64,000 nt of DNA from Geodermatophilus obscurus. Its GTDB lineage: Bacteria > Actinomycetota > Actinomycetes > Mycobacteriales > Geodermatophilaceae. Location of the stretch: contig NZ_FOWE01000012.1 of NCBI RefSeq assembly GCF_900115395.1, positions 1-64,000 of the forward strand, given 5' to 3'. The notes beneath the pieces are model-generated. The model was not told the origin of the DNA and made no database searches. It saw nothing but the letters and a program-made list of their open reading frames with translations. A program made the translations under genes and the position numbers. Shown piece by piece: positions 24,732-33,533 of this stretch. Each line of letters opens with the position of its first letter. Position 1 is the first letter of the stretch.

Positions 24732-26497
24732 CCGCGACGACGCCGGCCCGGCGCCCGGCGGCGACCACCGGGTCGGCCGACTGGATCAGCTGCCCCAGTT
24801 GCGGCTGGCTGCTCTACCGCAAGCGGCTGGAGCGCAACCTGTCGGTCTGCCCCGAGTGCGACCACCACCTGCGGCTCGGGGCCCGCGACCGCATCCGGAT
24901 GCTCGCCGACCCGGGCACCTTCGACGAGCAGACCTGCGCGCCGGGCCCCCCGGACCCGCTGTCGTTCAGCGACCTGCGCGACTACTCCGCCCGGCTGCTC
25001 GAGGCCGCCGCCCGCTCGGGCGAGTCCGAGGCCGTCGTCGCCGGCACCGCGCGCATCGGCGGCACCGAGGTGGTGCTGGCCGCGATGGACTTCGGCTTCC
25101 TCGGCGGCAGCATGGGCATCGAGGTGGGCCGGCGGGTGAGCGCGGCGGCCGACCTGGCCGTCGAGCGCCGGCTGCCCCTGGTCGTCGTGTGCGCCAGCGG
25201 CGGCGCCCGCATGCAGGAGGGCGTCTTCTCGCTGTTCCAGATGGCGCGGGTCAGCCAGGCCTTCGCCCAGCTGCGCGAGTCGGGGCTGCTGTCGGTCTGC
25301 GTGCTCACCGACCCCACCTACGGCGGGGTGTCGGCGTCCTTCGCCACGCTGGCCACCGTCCTGATCGGGGAGCGCGGGGCGCACGTGGGGTTCGCCGGGC
25401 CGCGCGTGGTCGCCGAGACCATCCGCGCCGAGCTGCCCAGCGACTTCCAGACGTCGGAGTTCCTGCTGGCGCACGGACTGGTCGACCGGGTGGAGAGCCG
25501 GGCGGAGCTGCGCCCGCTGCTGGTCCGCCTGCTCGAGCTGCACGGCCGGCCGGTCCTCCCCCGCGCCGGCGTCCCGGCCGGCACGGCGCCCGTCCGCACC
25601 GAGCCGGTCCCCGAGCGCACGACCGACCCGGGACCCGCGGCCCGCGACGCCGACGCCTGGGACGTCGTCCAGCGGGCGCGGGTCGCGGGCCGGCCGACCA
25701 CGCTGGACTACCTCGCCACCGCCTTCGACGACTTCGTCGAGCTGCACGGCGACCGGGCCTTCGCCGACGACCCGGCGATCGTCGGCGGGGTCGCCTCGCT
25801 CGGCGGCCGCCCGGTGGTGGTCATCGGCCACGAGAAGGGCCACTCCGTCCGCGAGCGCGTGGCCCGCAACTTCGGCATGCCGCACCCCGAGGGCTACCGC
25901 AAGGCCATGCGGCTGATGGCGCACGCCGAGGCCTCCGGCCTGCCGGTGGTCACGCTCGTCGACACCCCCGGCGCCCACCCGGGCCCGGCGGCCGAGGAGC
26001 GCGGCCAGTCCCACGCCATCGCCGAGACGATCATGCGCAGCAGCCGGCTGCGGGTGCCGGTGGTCTCCGTGCTCACCGGTGAGGGCGGCAGCGGCGGGGC
26101 CCTGGCGCTGTGCACCTCCGACCGGCTGCTGGTCCTCGAGAACGCCTACCTGTCGGTCATCAGCCCCGAGGGCTGCGCGGCGATCCTGTGGCGGACGGCG
26201 TCGGCGGCCCCCACCGCGGCCCGCGCGATGCGGCTCGGCGCGCCGCACCTGTGCGCCAGCGGCATCGCCACCTCGGTCGTGTCCGAGCCGCCGGGTGGGG
26301 CGCACGCCGACCCCGCCGACGCCGCCCGCCGGGTGCGCGCGGCGCTCGTGGCCGACCTCGACGAGCTGTGCCGGCTCGACGTCGCCACGCTGCTCGCCCT
26401 GCGCACGAGGCGGCTGTCGCGGATCGGCGGGGACGAGGCCCGACCACTGCGCGTCGTGCCCGTGTCGACGGGAGGCGACGACCGTGCGGCCGGCTGA
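24728..26497 (+). CDS. accDA: acetyl-CoA carboxylase carboxyltransferase, fused beta-alpha (AccD-AccA)
   Basis: A 589-residue fusion. Residues 15-280 are the AccD-type beta subunit with the zinc ribbon (CPSCGWLL and CPECDHH) and GGARMQEGVFSLFQMA. Residues 310-570 are the AccA-type alpha subunit with LHGDRAFADDPAIVGG, MPHPEGYRKAMRLM, DTPGAHPG and GEGGSGGALAL. Together they transfer CO2 from carboxybiotin to acetyl-CoA. Actinobacteria normally use AccA3/AccD-type complexes for primary metabolism, so this E. coli/plastid-style enzyme is most likely dedicated to malonyl-CoA for this polyketide. Start and stop overlap the neighbouring genes. Confidence 0.92.
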   Translation: MTATTPARRPAATTGSADWISCPSCGWLLYRKRLERNLSVCPECDHHLRLGARDRIRMLADPGTFDEQTCAPGPPDPLSFSDLRDYSARLLEAAARSGESEAVVAGTARIGGTEVVLAAMDFGFLGGSMGIEVGRRVSAAADLAVERRLPLVVVCASGGARMQEGVFSLFQMARVSQAFAQLRESGLLSVCVLTDPTYGGVSASFATLATVLIGERGAHVGFAGPRVVAETIRAELPSDFQTSEFLLAHGLVDRVESRAELRPLLVRLLELHGRPVLPRAGVPAGTAPVRTEPVPERTTDPGPAARDADAWDVVQRARVAGRPTTLDYLATAFDDFVELHGDRAFADDPAIVGGVASLGGRPVVVIGHEKGHSVRERVARNFGMPHPEGYRKAMRLMAHAEASGLPVVTLVDTPGAHPGPAAEERGQSHAIAETIMRSSRLRVPVVSVLTGEGGSGGALALCTSDRLLVLENAYLSVISPEGCAAILWRTASAAPTAARAMRLGAPHLCASGIATSVVSEPPGGAHADPADAARRVRAALVADLDELCRLDVATLLALRTRRLSRIGGDEARPLRVVPVSTGGDDRAAG

Positions 26498-27014
26498 GCT
26501 CCCCCCGCGGCCCGGGGCCGGCGGGGCGGAGGACCCGGAGCAGACGAGCCGCTCGCTGCAGGAGGAGGTCGTCGAGCTCGCCCGCACGCTGCCCGGCCCG
26601 CTGCGGCGGCTGACGGTGCGCAGCGGTGACCGGGCGGTGGAGGTCGAGTGGGCCGCCGAGGTCCTCCTCCCGGCGGCCGGCGCGGCCCCGCCCGCCGGGC
26701 TGCAGGCGCTCGCGCCGGTGCCGGCCGCGGAGCCGGCCGCCGCGCCGGAGGTCCCGGAGGGCACGGTCGCCGTCCGGGCGCCGCTGGTGGGCACCTTCTA
26801 CCTCGCGCCCTCGCCGGGCTCGGAGCCGTTCGTGCGGGTCGGCGACGAGGTGGAGTCCGGCCAGACGCTCGGCATCGTCGAGGCGATGAAGCTGATGAAC
26901 CCGATCGTCGCCGACGCCGCCGGCATGGTGGCCGAGGTCCGGGTCGGTGACGCGGAGTCCGTCGAGTACGACCAGGTCCTGTTCCTGCTGCACCCGCCCG
27001 GGGGCCCGCGGTGA
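26484..27014 (+). CDS. accB: biotin carboxyl carrier protein
   Basis: A 176-residue BCCP. The N-terminal helix region (SLQEEVVELARTLPGPLRRLTVRSG) and an Ala/Pro-rich linker lead to a biotinyl domain with the thumb-type PLVGTFYLAPSPGSEPFV and the biotinylation motif EAMKLMN (Lys136). GGGAGG lies 8 nt before the GTG. It overlaps the accDA gene by 14 bp and the accC GTG by 4 bp. It carries the carboxyl group between the biotin carboxylase and AccDA. Confidence 0.92.
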   Translation: MRPAELPPRPGAGGAEDPEQTSRSLQEEVVELARTLPGPLRRLTVRSGDRAVEVEWAAEVLLPAAGAAPPAGLQALAPVPAAEPAAAPEVPEGTVAVRAPLVGTFYLAPSPGSEPFVRVGDEVESGQTLGIVEAMKLMNPIVADAAGMVAEVRVGDAESVEYDQVLFLLHPPGGPR

Positions 27015-28753
27015 TCGGCCGGCTGCTCATCGCCAACCGCGGGGAGATCGCCGTCCGGGTCGCCCGCGCCTGCCGGGAGCTCGGCATCGAGGTCGTGGCC
27101 GTGCACTCGACGGCCGACCGGCACTCCGCCGTCGTCGAGATGGCCGACGAGGCGGTGCACATCGGCCCGCCGGCACCGCGGGCGAGCTACCTGCACGTGC
27201 CCAACCTCGTGGAGGCGGCGCTGCGCAGCGGCGCCGACGCCGTCCACCCCGGCTACGGGTTCCTCTCCGAGGACCCCGACTTCGCCGAGATCTGCGACGC
27301 CGAGGGGCTGACCTTCGTCGGCCCGCCCCCCGAGGTCATGCAGCTCATGGGCAACAAGGCGACCGCGCGCCGGCTGATGGCCGACGCCGGGCTGCCGCTG
27401 CTGCCCGGGGTGGTCGACCCGGTCCGCACCGCCGAGGACGGCCTGCGGATCGCCGCCGAGATCGGCTACCCGGTGATCATCAAGGCCGCGGCCGGGGGCG
27501 GCGGGCGCGGGATGACCGTGGTCCGCGAGCCCGGGGACTTCGCCGAGGCCTTCGCCACCACGCAGACGGTGGCCCGCGCGGTGTTCCGCGACCCCACCGT
27601 CTACGTCGAGCGCTACCTCTCCGGCGCCCGGCACGTGGAGGTGCAGGTCCTCTGCGACGCCCACGGCAACGGCATCTCCCTCGGCGAGCGGGACTGCTCG
27701 CTGCAGCGCCGCCACCAGAAGCTGCTCGAGGAGGGCCCGGCCGGGCACCTGTCCCCGGCGCAGCGCGCCGAGCTCGGCGAGCTCGCCGTCCGGGGCGCGC
27801 TGTCGGTCGGCTACACCGGCGCCGGGACCGTCGAGTTCCTCGTCGACGACGCCGGCCGGGCGTACTTCATGGAGATGAACGCCCGCATCCAGGTCGAGCA
27901 CCCCGTCACCGAGCTGCTCACCGGGGTCGACCTGGTGCGCGAGCAGCTGCTCGTCGCCGGGGGGGAGCCGCTGCGGCTGCGCCAGGAGGACGTCGTCGTC
28001 CGCGGGGCGGCGGTCGAGTGCCGGATCAACGCCGAGGACCCCGCCCGCGGCTTCGCGCCGGCACCCGGCCGGCTCGACGTCCTGCGGGTGCCCGACGGCC
28101 CGTGGACGCGCTTCGACACCGGCTACCGCCAGGGCGACGAGATCAGCCCGCACTACGACTCGCTGCTCGGCAAGCTCGTCGTCTGGGCGCCCGACCGCGA
28201 GCAGGCGCTGCGGCGGATGGACCGGGCGCTGTCGGAGCTGCGGGTCGAGGGCCCCGGCGTGCACACCACCACCGCCCTGCACCGCGCCATGCTCCGCGAC
28301 CCCGACGTGCGTGCCGACCGGCACGACGTCCAGTTCCTCGACCGCCGGCTGCCCGACCTGCTGGTCCGGGCCGCCGCGATCGCCGCGCGCCACGAGCCGG
28401 CCCTCCCGGCCGCGCTCCGCGGCCCGCTGCACCTCGTGCCGGACGGCGAGCCCGCCGCCCCGGCGTCCGTTCCACACCCCCGTCCCGAGGAGGACCGCAC
28501 CGCCATGACCGCCTTCACCCAGACCGACCTCATGCAGCTGCTCACCGAGAAGGCGGGCCTGCCGCAGGAGTCGCACACCGTCGACCCCGACGCCCGCTTC
28601 GCCGACGTCGGCCTGGACTCCCTCGCCTTCCTGTCCCTGCAGACGGAGCTGCAGGACCGCTACGGCACCGAGCTGCCCGACGACAGCGCCGACCGCTACA
28701 CGTTCGGCGAGATCGTCGAGGCCGTCCGCGCCGCCCAGTCCCAGCCCGCGTGA
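27011..28753 (+). CDS. accC: biotin carboxylase in frame with an acyl carrier protein
   Basis: A 580-residue reading frame. Residues 1-450 are a full biotin carboxylase: LLIANRGEIAVRVARAC, HPGYGFLSED, the ATP loop KAAAGGGGRGM, EMNARIQVEHPVTE and the C-terminal HYDSLLGKLV. A Pro/Ala linker follows, and from residue 499 there is a complete type II polyketide ACP with GLDSLAFL (Ser537 would carry the phosphopantetheine). No stop codon separates them. A GAGGAGG and ATG at the junction mean the ACP can also be made alone. Either the accC stop was lost or both products are used; a sequencing indel is unlikely because the frames simply continue. Confidence 0.9.
   Translation: MIGRLLIANRGEIAVRVARACRELGIEVVAVHSTADRHSAVVEMADEAVHIGPPAPRASYLHVPNLVEAALRSGADAVHPGYGFLSEDPDFAEICDAEGLTFVGPPPEVMQLMGNKATARRLMADAGLPLLPGVVDPVRTAEDGLRIAAEIGYPVIIKAAAGGGGRGMTVVREPGDFAEAFATTQTVARAVFRDPTVYVERYLSGARHVEVQVLCDAHGNGISLGERDCSLQRRHQKLLEEGPAGHLSPAQRAELGELAVRGALSVGYTGAGTVEFLVDDAGRAYFMEMNARIQVEHPVTELLTGVDLVREQLLVAGGEPLRLRQEDVVVRGAAVECRINAEDPARGFAPAPGRLDVLRVPDGPWTRFDTGYRQGDEISPHYDSLLGKLVVWAPDREQALRRMDRALSELRVEGPGVHTTTALHRAMLRDPDVRADRHDVQFLDRRLPDLLVRAAAIAARHEPALPAALRGPLHLVPDGEPAAPASVPHPRPEEDRTAMTAFTQTDLMQLLTEKAGLPQESHTVDPDARFADVGLDSLAFLSLQTELQDRYGTELPDDSADRYTFGEIVEAVRAAQSQPA
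28505..28753 (+). CDS. acyl carrier protein (internal start)
   Basis: An 82-residue ACP translated from an internal ATG of the biotin carboxylase frame, with GAGGAGG about 12 nt upstream. It has the normal length of minimal-PKS ACPs and the DSL phosphopantetheine site (Ser39). It holds the growing chain for the KS/CLF pair. A free ACP is expected for a type II system, so I regard this start as the functional one, though the fusion may also be made. Confidence 0.7.
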   Translation: MTAFTQTDLMQLLTEKAGLPQESHTVDPDARFADVGLDSLAFLSLQTELQDRYGTELPDDSADRYTFGEIVEAVRAAQSQPA

Positions 28754-28770
28754 CCAGAGGAGCTCCCCCG

Positions 28771-29277
28771 ATGACCAGCACCGACAACCCGCCGATCGCG
28801 ACCGTCGGCCACACCGACAACTCGATCCTCATCGACGCCGACGTCGACCACGTGTGGGCGATGACCAACGACCTGCGGTCCTGGCCGGACCTGTTCACCG
28901 AGTACCGCTCGGTGGAGGTCCTGGAGTCCACCGACACCTGGTTCCGGTTCCGGCTCACCATGCACCCGGACGAGTCCGGGCGGACCTGGAGCTGGGTGTC
29001 CGAGCGGACCCTCGACCCGGCCGCGCGCGAGGTGCGCGCCCGCCGCGTCGAGCCCGGCCCCTTCGAGTTCATGGAGATCCACTGGTCCTACGCCCCCGAG
29101 GACGGCGGCACCCGGATGCGCTGGGTGCAGGACTTCCGGATGCGGCCCGAGGCGCCCATCGACACCGAGGGCATGACCCGCCGGATCGACGCCAACAGCA
29201 AGGTCCAGATGGGGATCATCAAGGAGAAGGTGGAGGCCGCCGCCACCGCGGGCACCGACCGGGGAGCGGTGGGGTGA
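28771..29277 (+). CDS. aromatase/cyclase (SRPBCC, TcmN/WhiE-VI type)
   Basis: A 168-residue polyketide aromatase/cyclase domain. The START-like fold shows as [35 protein letters not shown] and [11 protein letters not shown], with a basic C-terminal helix. Single-domain members direct first-ring cyclisation and aromatisation of unreduced chains. GAGGAG lies upstream of the ATG. It overlaps the next gene by 4 bp. The absence of a ketoreductase gene anywhere in the operon fits an unreduced polyketone. Confidence 0.9.
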   Translation: MTSTDNPPIATVGHTDNSILIDADVDHVWAMTNDLRSWPDLFTEYRSVEVLESTDTWFRFRLTMHPDESGRTWSWVSERTLDPAAREVRARRVEPGPFEFMEIHWSYAPEDGGTRMRWVQDFRMRPEAPIDTEGMTRRIDANSKVQMGIIKEKVEAAATAGTDRGAVG

Positions 29278-30233
29278 CCGCCGCGCGGGGTCCCGCCGTC
29301 GTCCTCCCCGGGGAGGACGGCTCCCGGCCCGGGATGGTCGACCCGTGGCTGGCAGACCCGGTGGCCGCGGCCACCGTGACCGAGGTCGACACCGTCGTCG
29401 GCCGCGACGTCGCCGCCTGGTGGCGGGACCCCGCGACCGCCCCCGACCCCGTGGCGACCCACCTCGAGGTCGTCGTCACCGGCATCGCCGGCCTGCGCAG
29501 CCTCCTGGCCCGCGGCCTCCAACCGGTGGTCGTGGCCGGGCACGGGGTCGGCGAGTACGCCGCCCTCGTGGGGGCCGGCGCGCTCCCGCTCGACCAGGTC
29601 GTCGAGCTCGTGCACTGGCGCGCCGAGCTGCTCTCCCTGGCCCCGCGGCCCTCCTGCGCGGGCCTGGCCGCGGTGCTCGGGCACGACGCCGCGGCGGTCG
29701 CCCGGGAGGCGATCGCCGTCGCCGGGGTGAACGGGCCGCTGTGCCTCGCCGCGCTCGACGCGCCCGAGCGGGCGGTGCTGGCCGGTGGCCGCGCCGAGCT
29801 CGCCCACGCCGCCGAGGTGGTCCGCGCCGCCGGGCTCGACCTCGTCCGGCTGCCCGGCCGGGCACCCTGCGGGGGCCCGCTGGTGCAGTCGGTGTCGGCC
29901 CACCTCGCGACCGCCCTCGCCGACCTCGACTGGTCGGTGCCCCTCGTCCCGGTCGTCCCCAACGCCGACGCCGAGCCGACCCGCGACCCCGACCGGCTGG
30001 CCGCCGCGCTGCGCCGCCACCTCACCGCGCCGGTGCTGTGGGAGGCCACCACCCGGGCCCTGACCGGGCTCGGCGCGACGTCGGTCATCGAGGTCGGCGC
30101 CACCCCGGTGCTCGGCCCCTTCGTCCACCAGGTCCACCCGTCCCTGCCGGTCTGCCTGGCCACCGGGCCGGCCGCCCTCACCCCCGCCGAGATCCGGGGT
30201 CCCGCGCTCGCGGGCTCCCTGCTCCCCACCTGA
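29274..30233 (+). CDS. FabD-like acyltransferase homologue, catalytic residues lost
   Basis: A 319-residue protein with the malonyl-CoA:ACP transacylase fold, but the nucleophile elbow GHSxG reads GHGVGEY (Gly91), and the region that should hold the catalytic His (GAFHSPLM in active enzymes) reads [10 protein letters not shown]. Other fold elements ([13 protein letters not shown], the [15 protein letters not shown] stretch, [14 protein letters not shown]) are kept. It is probably not an active malonyl transferase. It may be a structural or acyl-binding partner, or it may be decaying; the intact frame and tight coupling on both sides argue for use. Malonyl loading would then rely on the host FabD or on self-malonylation. 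Confidence 0.8.
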   Translation: MTAARGPAVVLPGEDGSRPGMVDPWLADPVAAATVTEVDTVVGRDVAAWWRDPATAPDPVATHLEVVVTGIAGLRSLLARGLQPVVVAGHGVGEYAALVGAGALPLDQVVELVHWRAELLSLAPRPSCAGLAAVLGHDAAAVAREAIAVAGVNGPLCLAALDAPERAVLAGGRAELAHAAEVVRAAGLDLVRLPGRAPCGGPLVQSVSAHLATALADLDWSVPLVPVVPNADAEPTRDPDRLAAALRRHLTAPVLWEATTRALTGLGATSVIEVGATPVLGPFVHQVHPSLPVCLATGPAALTPAEIRGPALAGSLLPT

Positions 30234-30257
30234 CCTGCTGCTCACCCGAGGAGAGAG

Positions 30258-30683
30258 ATGACGACGATCCAGCACGCGCCGGCCACCCCGACGCGCTGCG
30301 GCCCCACCGTCCACCGTGCCGACACCGCACCCAACCGCCGGCGCGGCGGCGACATCCGCGTGCTGTTGTCGCCGGCCAGCGTCGGCTCGACGGCCGGCTT
30401 CATGGGCACGCTGACCCTCGAGCCGGGAGAGGTCGTCACCGAGCACTGGCACCCGTACTCGGAGGAGTTCCTGTACTGCCAGAGCGGCGACGTCCTGGTG
30501 ACCCTCGACGGCGAGGAGCGCCGGCTGGTCACCGAGTCCGCGGTGCACATCCCGATCGGCGTCCGCCACCGGATCGTCAACGACACCGCGACGACGGCCA
30601 CCTTCGTGTTCCTGTGCGGCCCGCTGGCGCCGCGGCCCGACCTGGGTCACGTGGACACCGAGCCCGCTCCGGGCCCGCGGTGA
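30258..30683 (+). CDS. cupin protein of polyketide cluster (WhiE-II/TcmJ type)
   Basis: A 141-residue single cupin. The metal-binding motif appears as [18 protein letters not shown] and later PIGVRHRI. Such cupins are frequent in spore-pigment and tetracenomycin-type clusters, where they assist cyclisation or stabilise the enzyme complex. GAGGAGAGAG precedes the ATG. Its TGA overlaps the KS-alpha GTG. Confidence 0.88.
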   Translation: MTTIQHAPATPTRCGPTVHRADTAPNRRRGGDIRVLLSPASVGSTAGFMGTLTLEPGEVVTEHWHPYSEEFLYCQSGDVLVTLDGEERRLVTESAVHIPIGVRHRIVNDTATTATFVFLCGPLAPRPDLGHVDTEPAPGPR

Positions 30684-31966
30684 GCGCACAGCACCGCCGG
30701 GTCGTCGTCACCGGCATCGGGGTGGTGGCGCCCGGCTCCATGGGCCGCGAGGGCTTCTGGGACATGATCACGGCCGGGCGGACGGCGACCCGGCGGATCA
30801 CCTTCTTCGACCCGGCCCGCTTCCGGTCCCAGGTCGCCGCCGAGGTCGACTTCGACGGCGTGAAGCTGGGCCTCACCGCCCAGGAGGTGTTCCGCAACGA
30901 CCGCTTCGTGCAGATGGCGATGGTCGCGGCGGACGAGGCCGTCGCCGACAGCGGGCTGGCGTTCGGCGCCGACGGCGGACCGGACCCCGACCGGGTCGGC
31001 GTCACCCTCGGCAGCGCCGTCGGGGCGACGATGCGGCTGGAGCAGGAGTACGTGCAGGTCAGCGACGCCGGCCGGCTGTGGGAGGTCGACCCGCGGTACG
31101 CCTCGCGGTTCCTCGCCTCCGCGCTGGTGCCCAGCTGCGGCGCCACCGAGCTGGCCGTCCGCTTCGGCGCGCACGGCCCGGCCACGGTGGTGTCCACCGG
31201 TTGCACGTCGGGCATCGACTCCGTCGGGTACGGCGCCCAGCTGGTGGAGGACGGCGATGCCGACGTCGTCCTCGCCGGCGCCAGCGACGCCCCCATCTCC
31301 CCGATCTCGATGGCCTGCTTCGACACCATCCGGGCCACGACCGACACCAACGACGACCCGGAGCACGCCTCCAAGCCCTTCGACGCCCGCCGCAACGGGT
31401 TCGTCATGGGCGAGGGCTCGGCGGTGCTGGTGCTCGAGGAGCTCGAGCACGCCCGGGCCCGCGGCGCGGAGGTGTACTGCGAGGTCACCGGCTACGCCAG
31501 CCGGTGCAACGCCTTCCACATGACCGGGCTCAAGCCCGACGGCCGGGAGATGGCCGAGGCGATCACCGTCGCCCTCGGCCAGGGCCGGATCGACTCCGAC
31601 GAGGTCGGCTACGTCAACGCCCACGGCTCGGGCACCAAGCAGAACGACCGGCACGAGACGGCGGCGGTCAAGCGCAGCCTGGGCCCGGCGGCCGGCCGGG
31701 TGGCGATGAGCTCGATCAAGTCGATGGTCGGCCACTCGCTGGGCGCCATCGGGTCGATCGAGGTCGCCGCCACCGCGCTGGCGGTCAACCGCGGCGTGCT
31801 GCCGCCCACGGCCAACTACGAGGTGCCCGACCCCGAGTGCGACCTCGACTACATCCCGAAGGTCGCGCGCGAGCAGAAGGTCGACGTGGCCATCTCGGTG
31901 GGCAGCGGCTTCGGCGGGTTCCAGTCGGCGATCGTGCTGGCCTCGGCCACCCGGAGGGCCTCGTGA
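30680..31966 (+). CDS. type II PKS ketosynthase alpha
   Basis: A 428-residue KS-alpha, the chain-elongating condensing enzyme of the minimal PKS. The active-site Cys is in [11 protein letters not shown] (Cys175), and the catalytic His residues are in [11 protein letters not shown] and GHSLGAIGS. Its N-terminus is [14 protein letters not shown]. The length is standard. GTG start and TGA stop overlap the cupin and CLF genes. Chain length and starter unit cannot be read reliably without comparison. Confidence 0.96.
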   Translation: MSAQHRRVVVTGIGVVAPGSMGREGFWDMITAGRTATRRITFFDPARFRSQVAAEVDFDGVKLGLTAQEVFRNDRFVQMAMVAADEAVADSGLAFGADGGPDPDRVGVTLGSAVGATMRLEQEYVQVSDAGRLWEVDPRYASRFLASALVPSCGATELAVRFGAHGPATVVSTGCTSGIDSVGYGAQLVEDGDADVVLAGASDAPISPISMACFDTIRATTDTNDDPEHASKPFDARRNGFVMGEGSAVLVLEELEHARARGAEVYCEVTGYASRCNAFHMTGLKPDGREMAEAITVALGQGRIDSDEVGYVNAHGSGTKQNDRHETAAVKRSLGPAAGRVAMSSIKSMVGHSLGAIGSIEVAATALAVNRGVLPPTANYEVPDPECDLDYIPKVAREQKVDVAISVGSGFGGFQSAIVLASATRRAS

Positions 31967-33201
31967 GCGGACTGCTGGTGACCGGGATCGGCGTCGTCGC
32001 CCCCACCGGGATCGGCGTGGAGGAGCACTGGTCCTCGCTGGTGCGCGGCGAGCCGGCGATCGGGCCGGTCGACGGCTTCGACGCCGAGCGCTACGGCATC
32101 ACGCTGGCCGGCCAGGTCCGCGACTTCGTGCCCGCCGACCACGTCGCCCCGCAGCTGGCGGTGCAGACCGACCGGTGGACGTGGATGTCGCTGGCCGCCG
32201 CGACCCTGGCCGCGGAGGACGCCGGCTACACCGCCCCCGAGGACGCCTACGCCACGTCGGTGTTCCTGGCCTCGGGGTCGGGCGGCAACGAGTTCAGCCA
32301 GCACGAGATCCAGGGGCTGTGGGCGAAGGGTCCCCGCTCGGTGGGCGCCTACCAGTCGATCGCCTGGTTCTACGCGGCCAGCACGGGCCAGGTGTCCATC
32401 CGCGACGGGTTCAAGGGCCCCTCGGGCGTCGTCGTGAGCGAGGGCGCCGGCGGGCTGGACAGCATCGGCTGGGCGCGCCGAGTGGCCCGCCGCGGCACCC
32501 CGGCGGTGCTCGTCGGCGGCACCGAGGCGGGCCTGTGCCCGTACGCGATGCTGTGCCAGGCCACCGGCGGCCGGCTGTCGACCGCCGTGCGCCCCGAGGA
32601 CGCCTACAAGCCCTTCGACCGGCGGGCCAACGGCCACGTCGTCGGCGAGGGCGGGGCGATCCTGCTGCTCGAGGAGCCGGCGGCGGCGCACGCCCGCGGC
32701 GTCCGCCGGGTGTGGGGCGAGGTCGCCGGCTACGCCGCCACCCACGACGCCCACCACCACGAGGACCCCGCGCCCGACGCGGTCCAGTACGCGCGGGCCA
32801 TCCGGGTGTCGCTGGCCGACGCCGGCGTGACCCCGGACGAGGTGGACCTCGTGCTGGCCGACGGCGCCGGGGTGCCCGAGCTCGACCGCCTCGAGCTCGA
32901 CGCGATCGGGGCGGTGTTCGGCGACCGGGCCACCCCGGTGCCGGTGTCGGCGCCGTCGTCCTGGACCGGCCGGCTCATGGCCGGCGGCTCGGCGCTCAAC
33001 GTGGCCACCGCCCTGCTGGCGATCCGCGACGGGATCGTGCCGGGGACCGCCTTCCTCGACGACCCCGTCGAGGCCCCCGGCGTCGACCTGGTCACGAGCA
33101 GCCGGGTGCAGGACCTGTCCACCGTGGTGGTCCTCGCCCGGGGCGCCGGCGGCTTCAACAGCAGCCTGGTGCTGCGCCGACCGCGGGAGGCGACGTCGTG
33201 A
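31963..33201 (+). CDS. type II PKS chain-length factor (KS-beta)
   Basis: A 412-residue KS-beta that pairs with KS-alpha and sets chain length. It lacks the Cys nucleophile, as expected. The position usually held by Gln in a TEQAGGLD-like motif is Gly here (SEGAGGLDS, Gly161). That Gln is linked to decarboxylative priming in antibiotic-type systems, so priming may differ. The gene overlaps KS-alpha and the first ABM gene by 4 bp each. Confidence 0.94.
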   Translation: MSGLLVTGIGVVAPTGIGVEEHWSSLVRGEPAIGPVDGFDAERYGITLAGQVRDFVPADHVAPQLAVQTDRWTWMSLAAATLAAEDAGYTAPEDAYATSVFLASGSGGNEFSQHEIQGLWAKGPRSVGAYQSIAWFYAASTGQVSIRDGFKGPSGVVVSEGAGGLDSIGWARRVARRGTPAVLVGGTEAGLCPYAMLCQATGGRLSTAVRPEDAYKPFDRRANGHVVGEGGAILLLEEPAAAHARGVRRVWGEVAGYAATHDAHHHEDPAPDAVQYARAIRVSLADAGVTPDEVDLVLADGAGVPELDRLELDAIGAVFGDRATPVPVSAPSSWTGRLMAGGSALNVATALLAIRDGIVPGTAFLDDPVEAPGVDLVTSSRVQDLSTVVVLARGAGGFNSSLVLRRPREATS

Positions 33202-33533
33202 CGGCACCGCAGACCGGGGCGACGGTGCGGACCATCCTGCGCATGCGGACCCGCGAGGGGTGCGAGGCCGAGTTCGAGACGGCCTGGCGCCGGGCCGCCG
33301 CCGAGATCAGCCGGGTCCCCGGCAACCGGCAGCAGGAGCTGATCCGGGACGCCGACGACCCGCGCACGTTCCTCATCACCAGCGACTGGACCGACCGGGC
33401 CGCCGTCGACGCGTTCGGCCGCAGCAGCGCCCGTGACGCGCTCACCGCGGCGCTCCGGGACTTGCGCGAGGACGCGGCCCGCAACACCTACGAGGTGCTG
33501 GCGACCGTCCCGGGCGAGCAGGGACAGGCATGA
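33198..33533 (+). CDS. ABM-domain monooxygenase/cyclase-like protein
   Basis: A 111-residue antibiotic-biosynthesis-monooxygenase (ABM) domain protein. Its core (VRTILRMRTREGCEAEFETAWRR, then AAAEISRVPGN, and SDWTDRAAVDAFGRSSARDAL) is nearly the same as the first domain of the next gene, so the two arose by a recent duplication. ABM proteins can be cofactor-free quinone-forming oxygenases. Its stop overlaps the next ATG. Confidence 0.87.
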   Translation: MTAPQTGATVRTILRMRTREGCEAEFETAWRRAAAEISRVPGNRQQELIRDADDPRTFLITSDWTDRAAVDAFGRSSARDALTAALRDLREDAARNTYEVLATVPGEQGQA

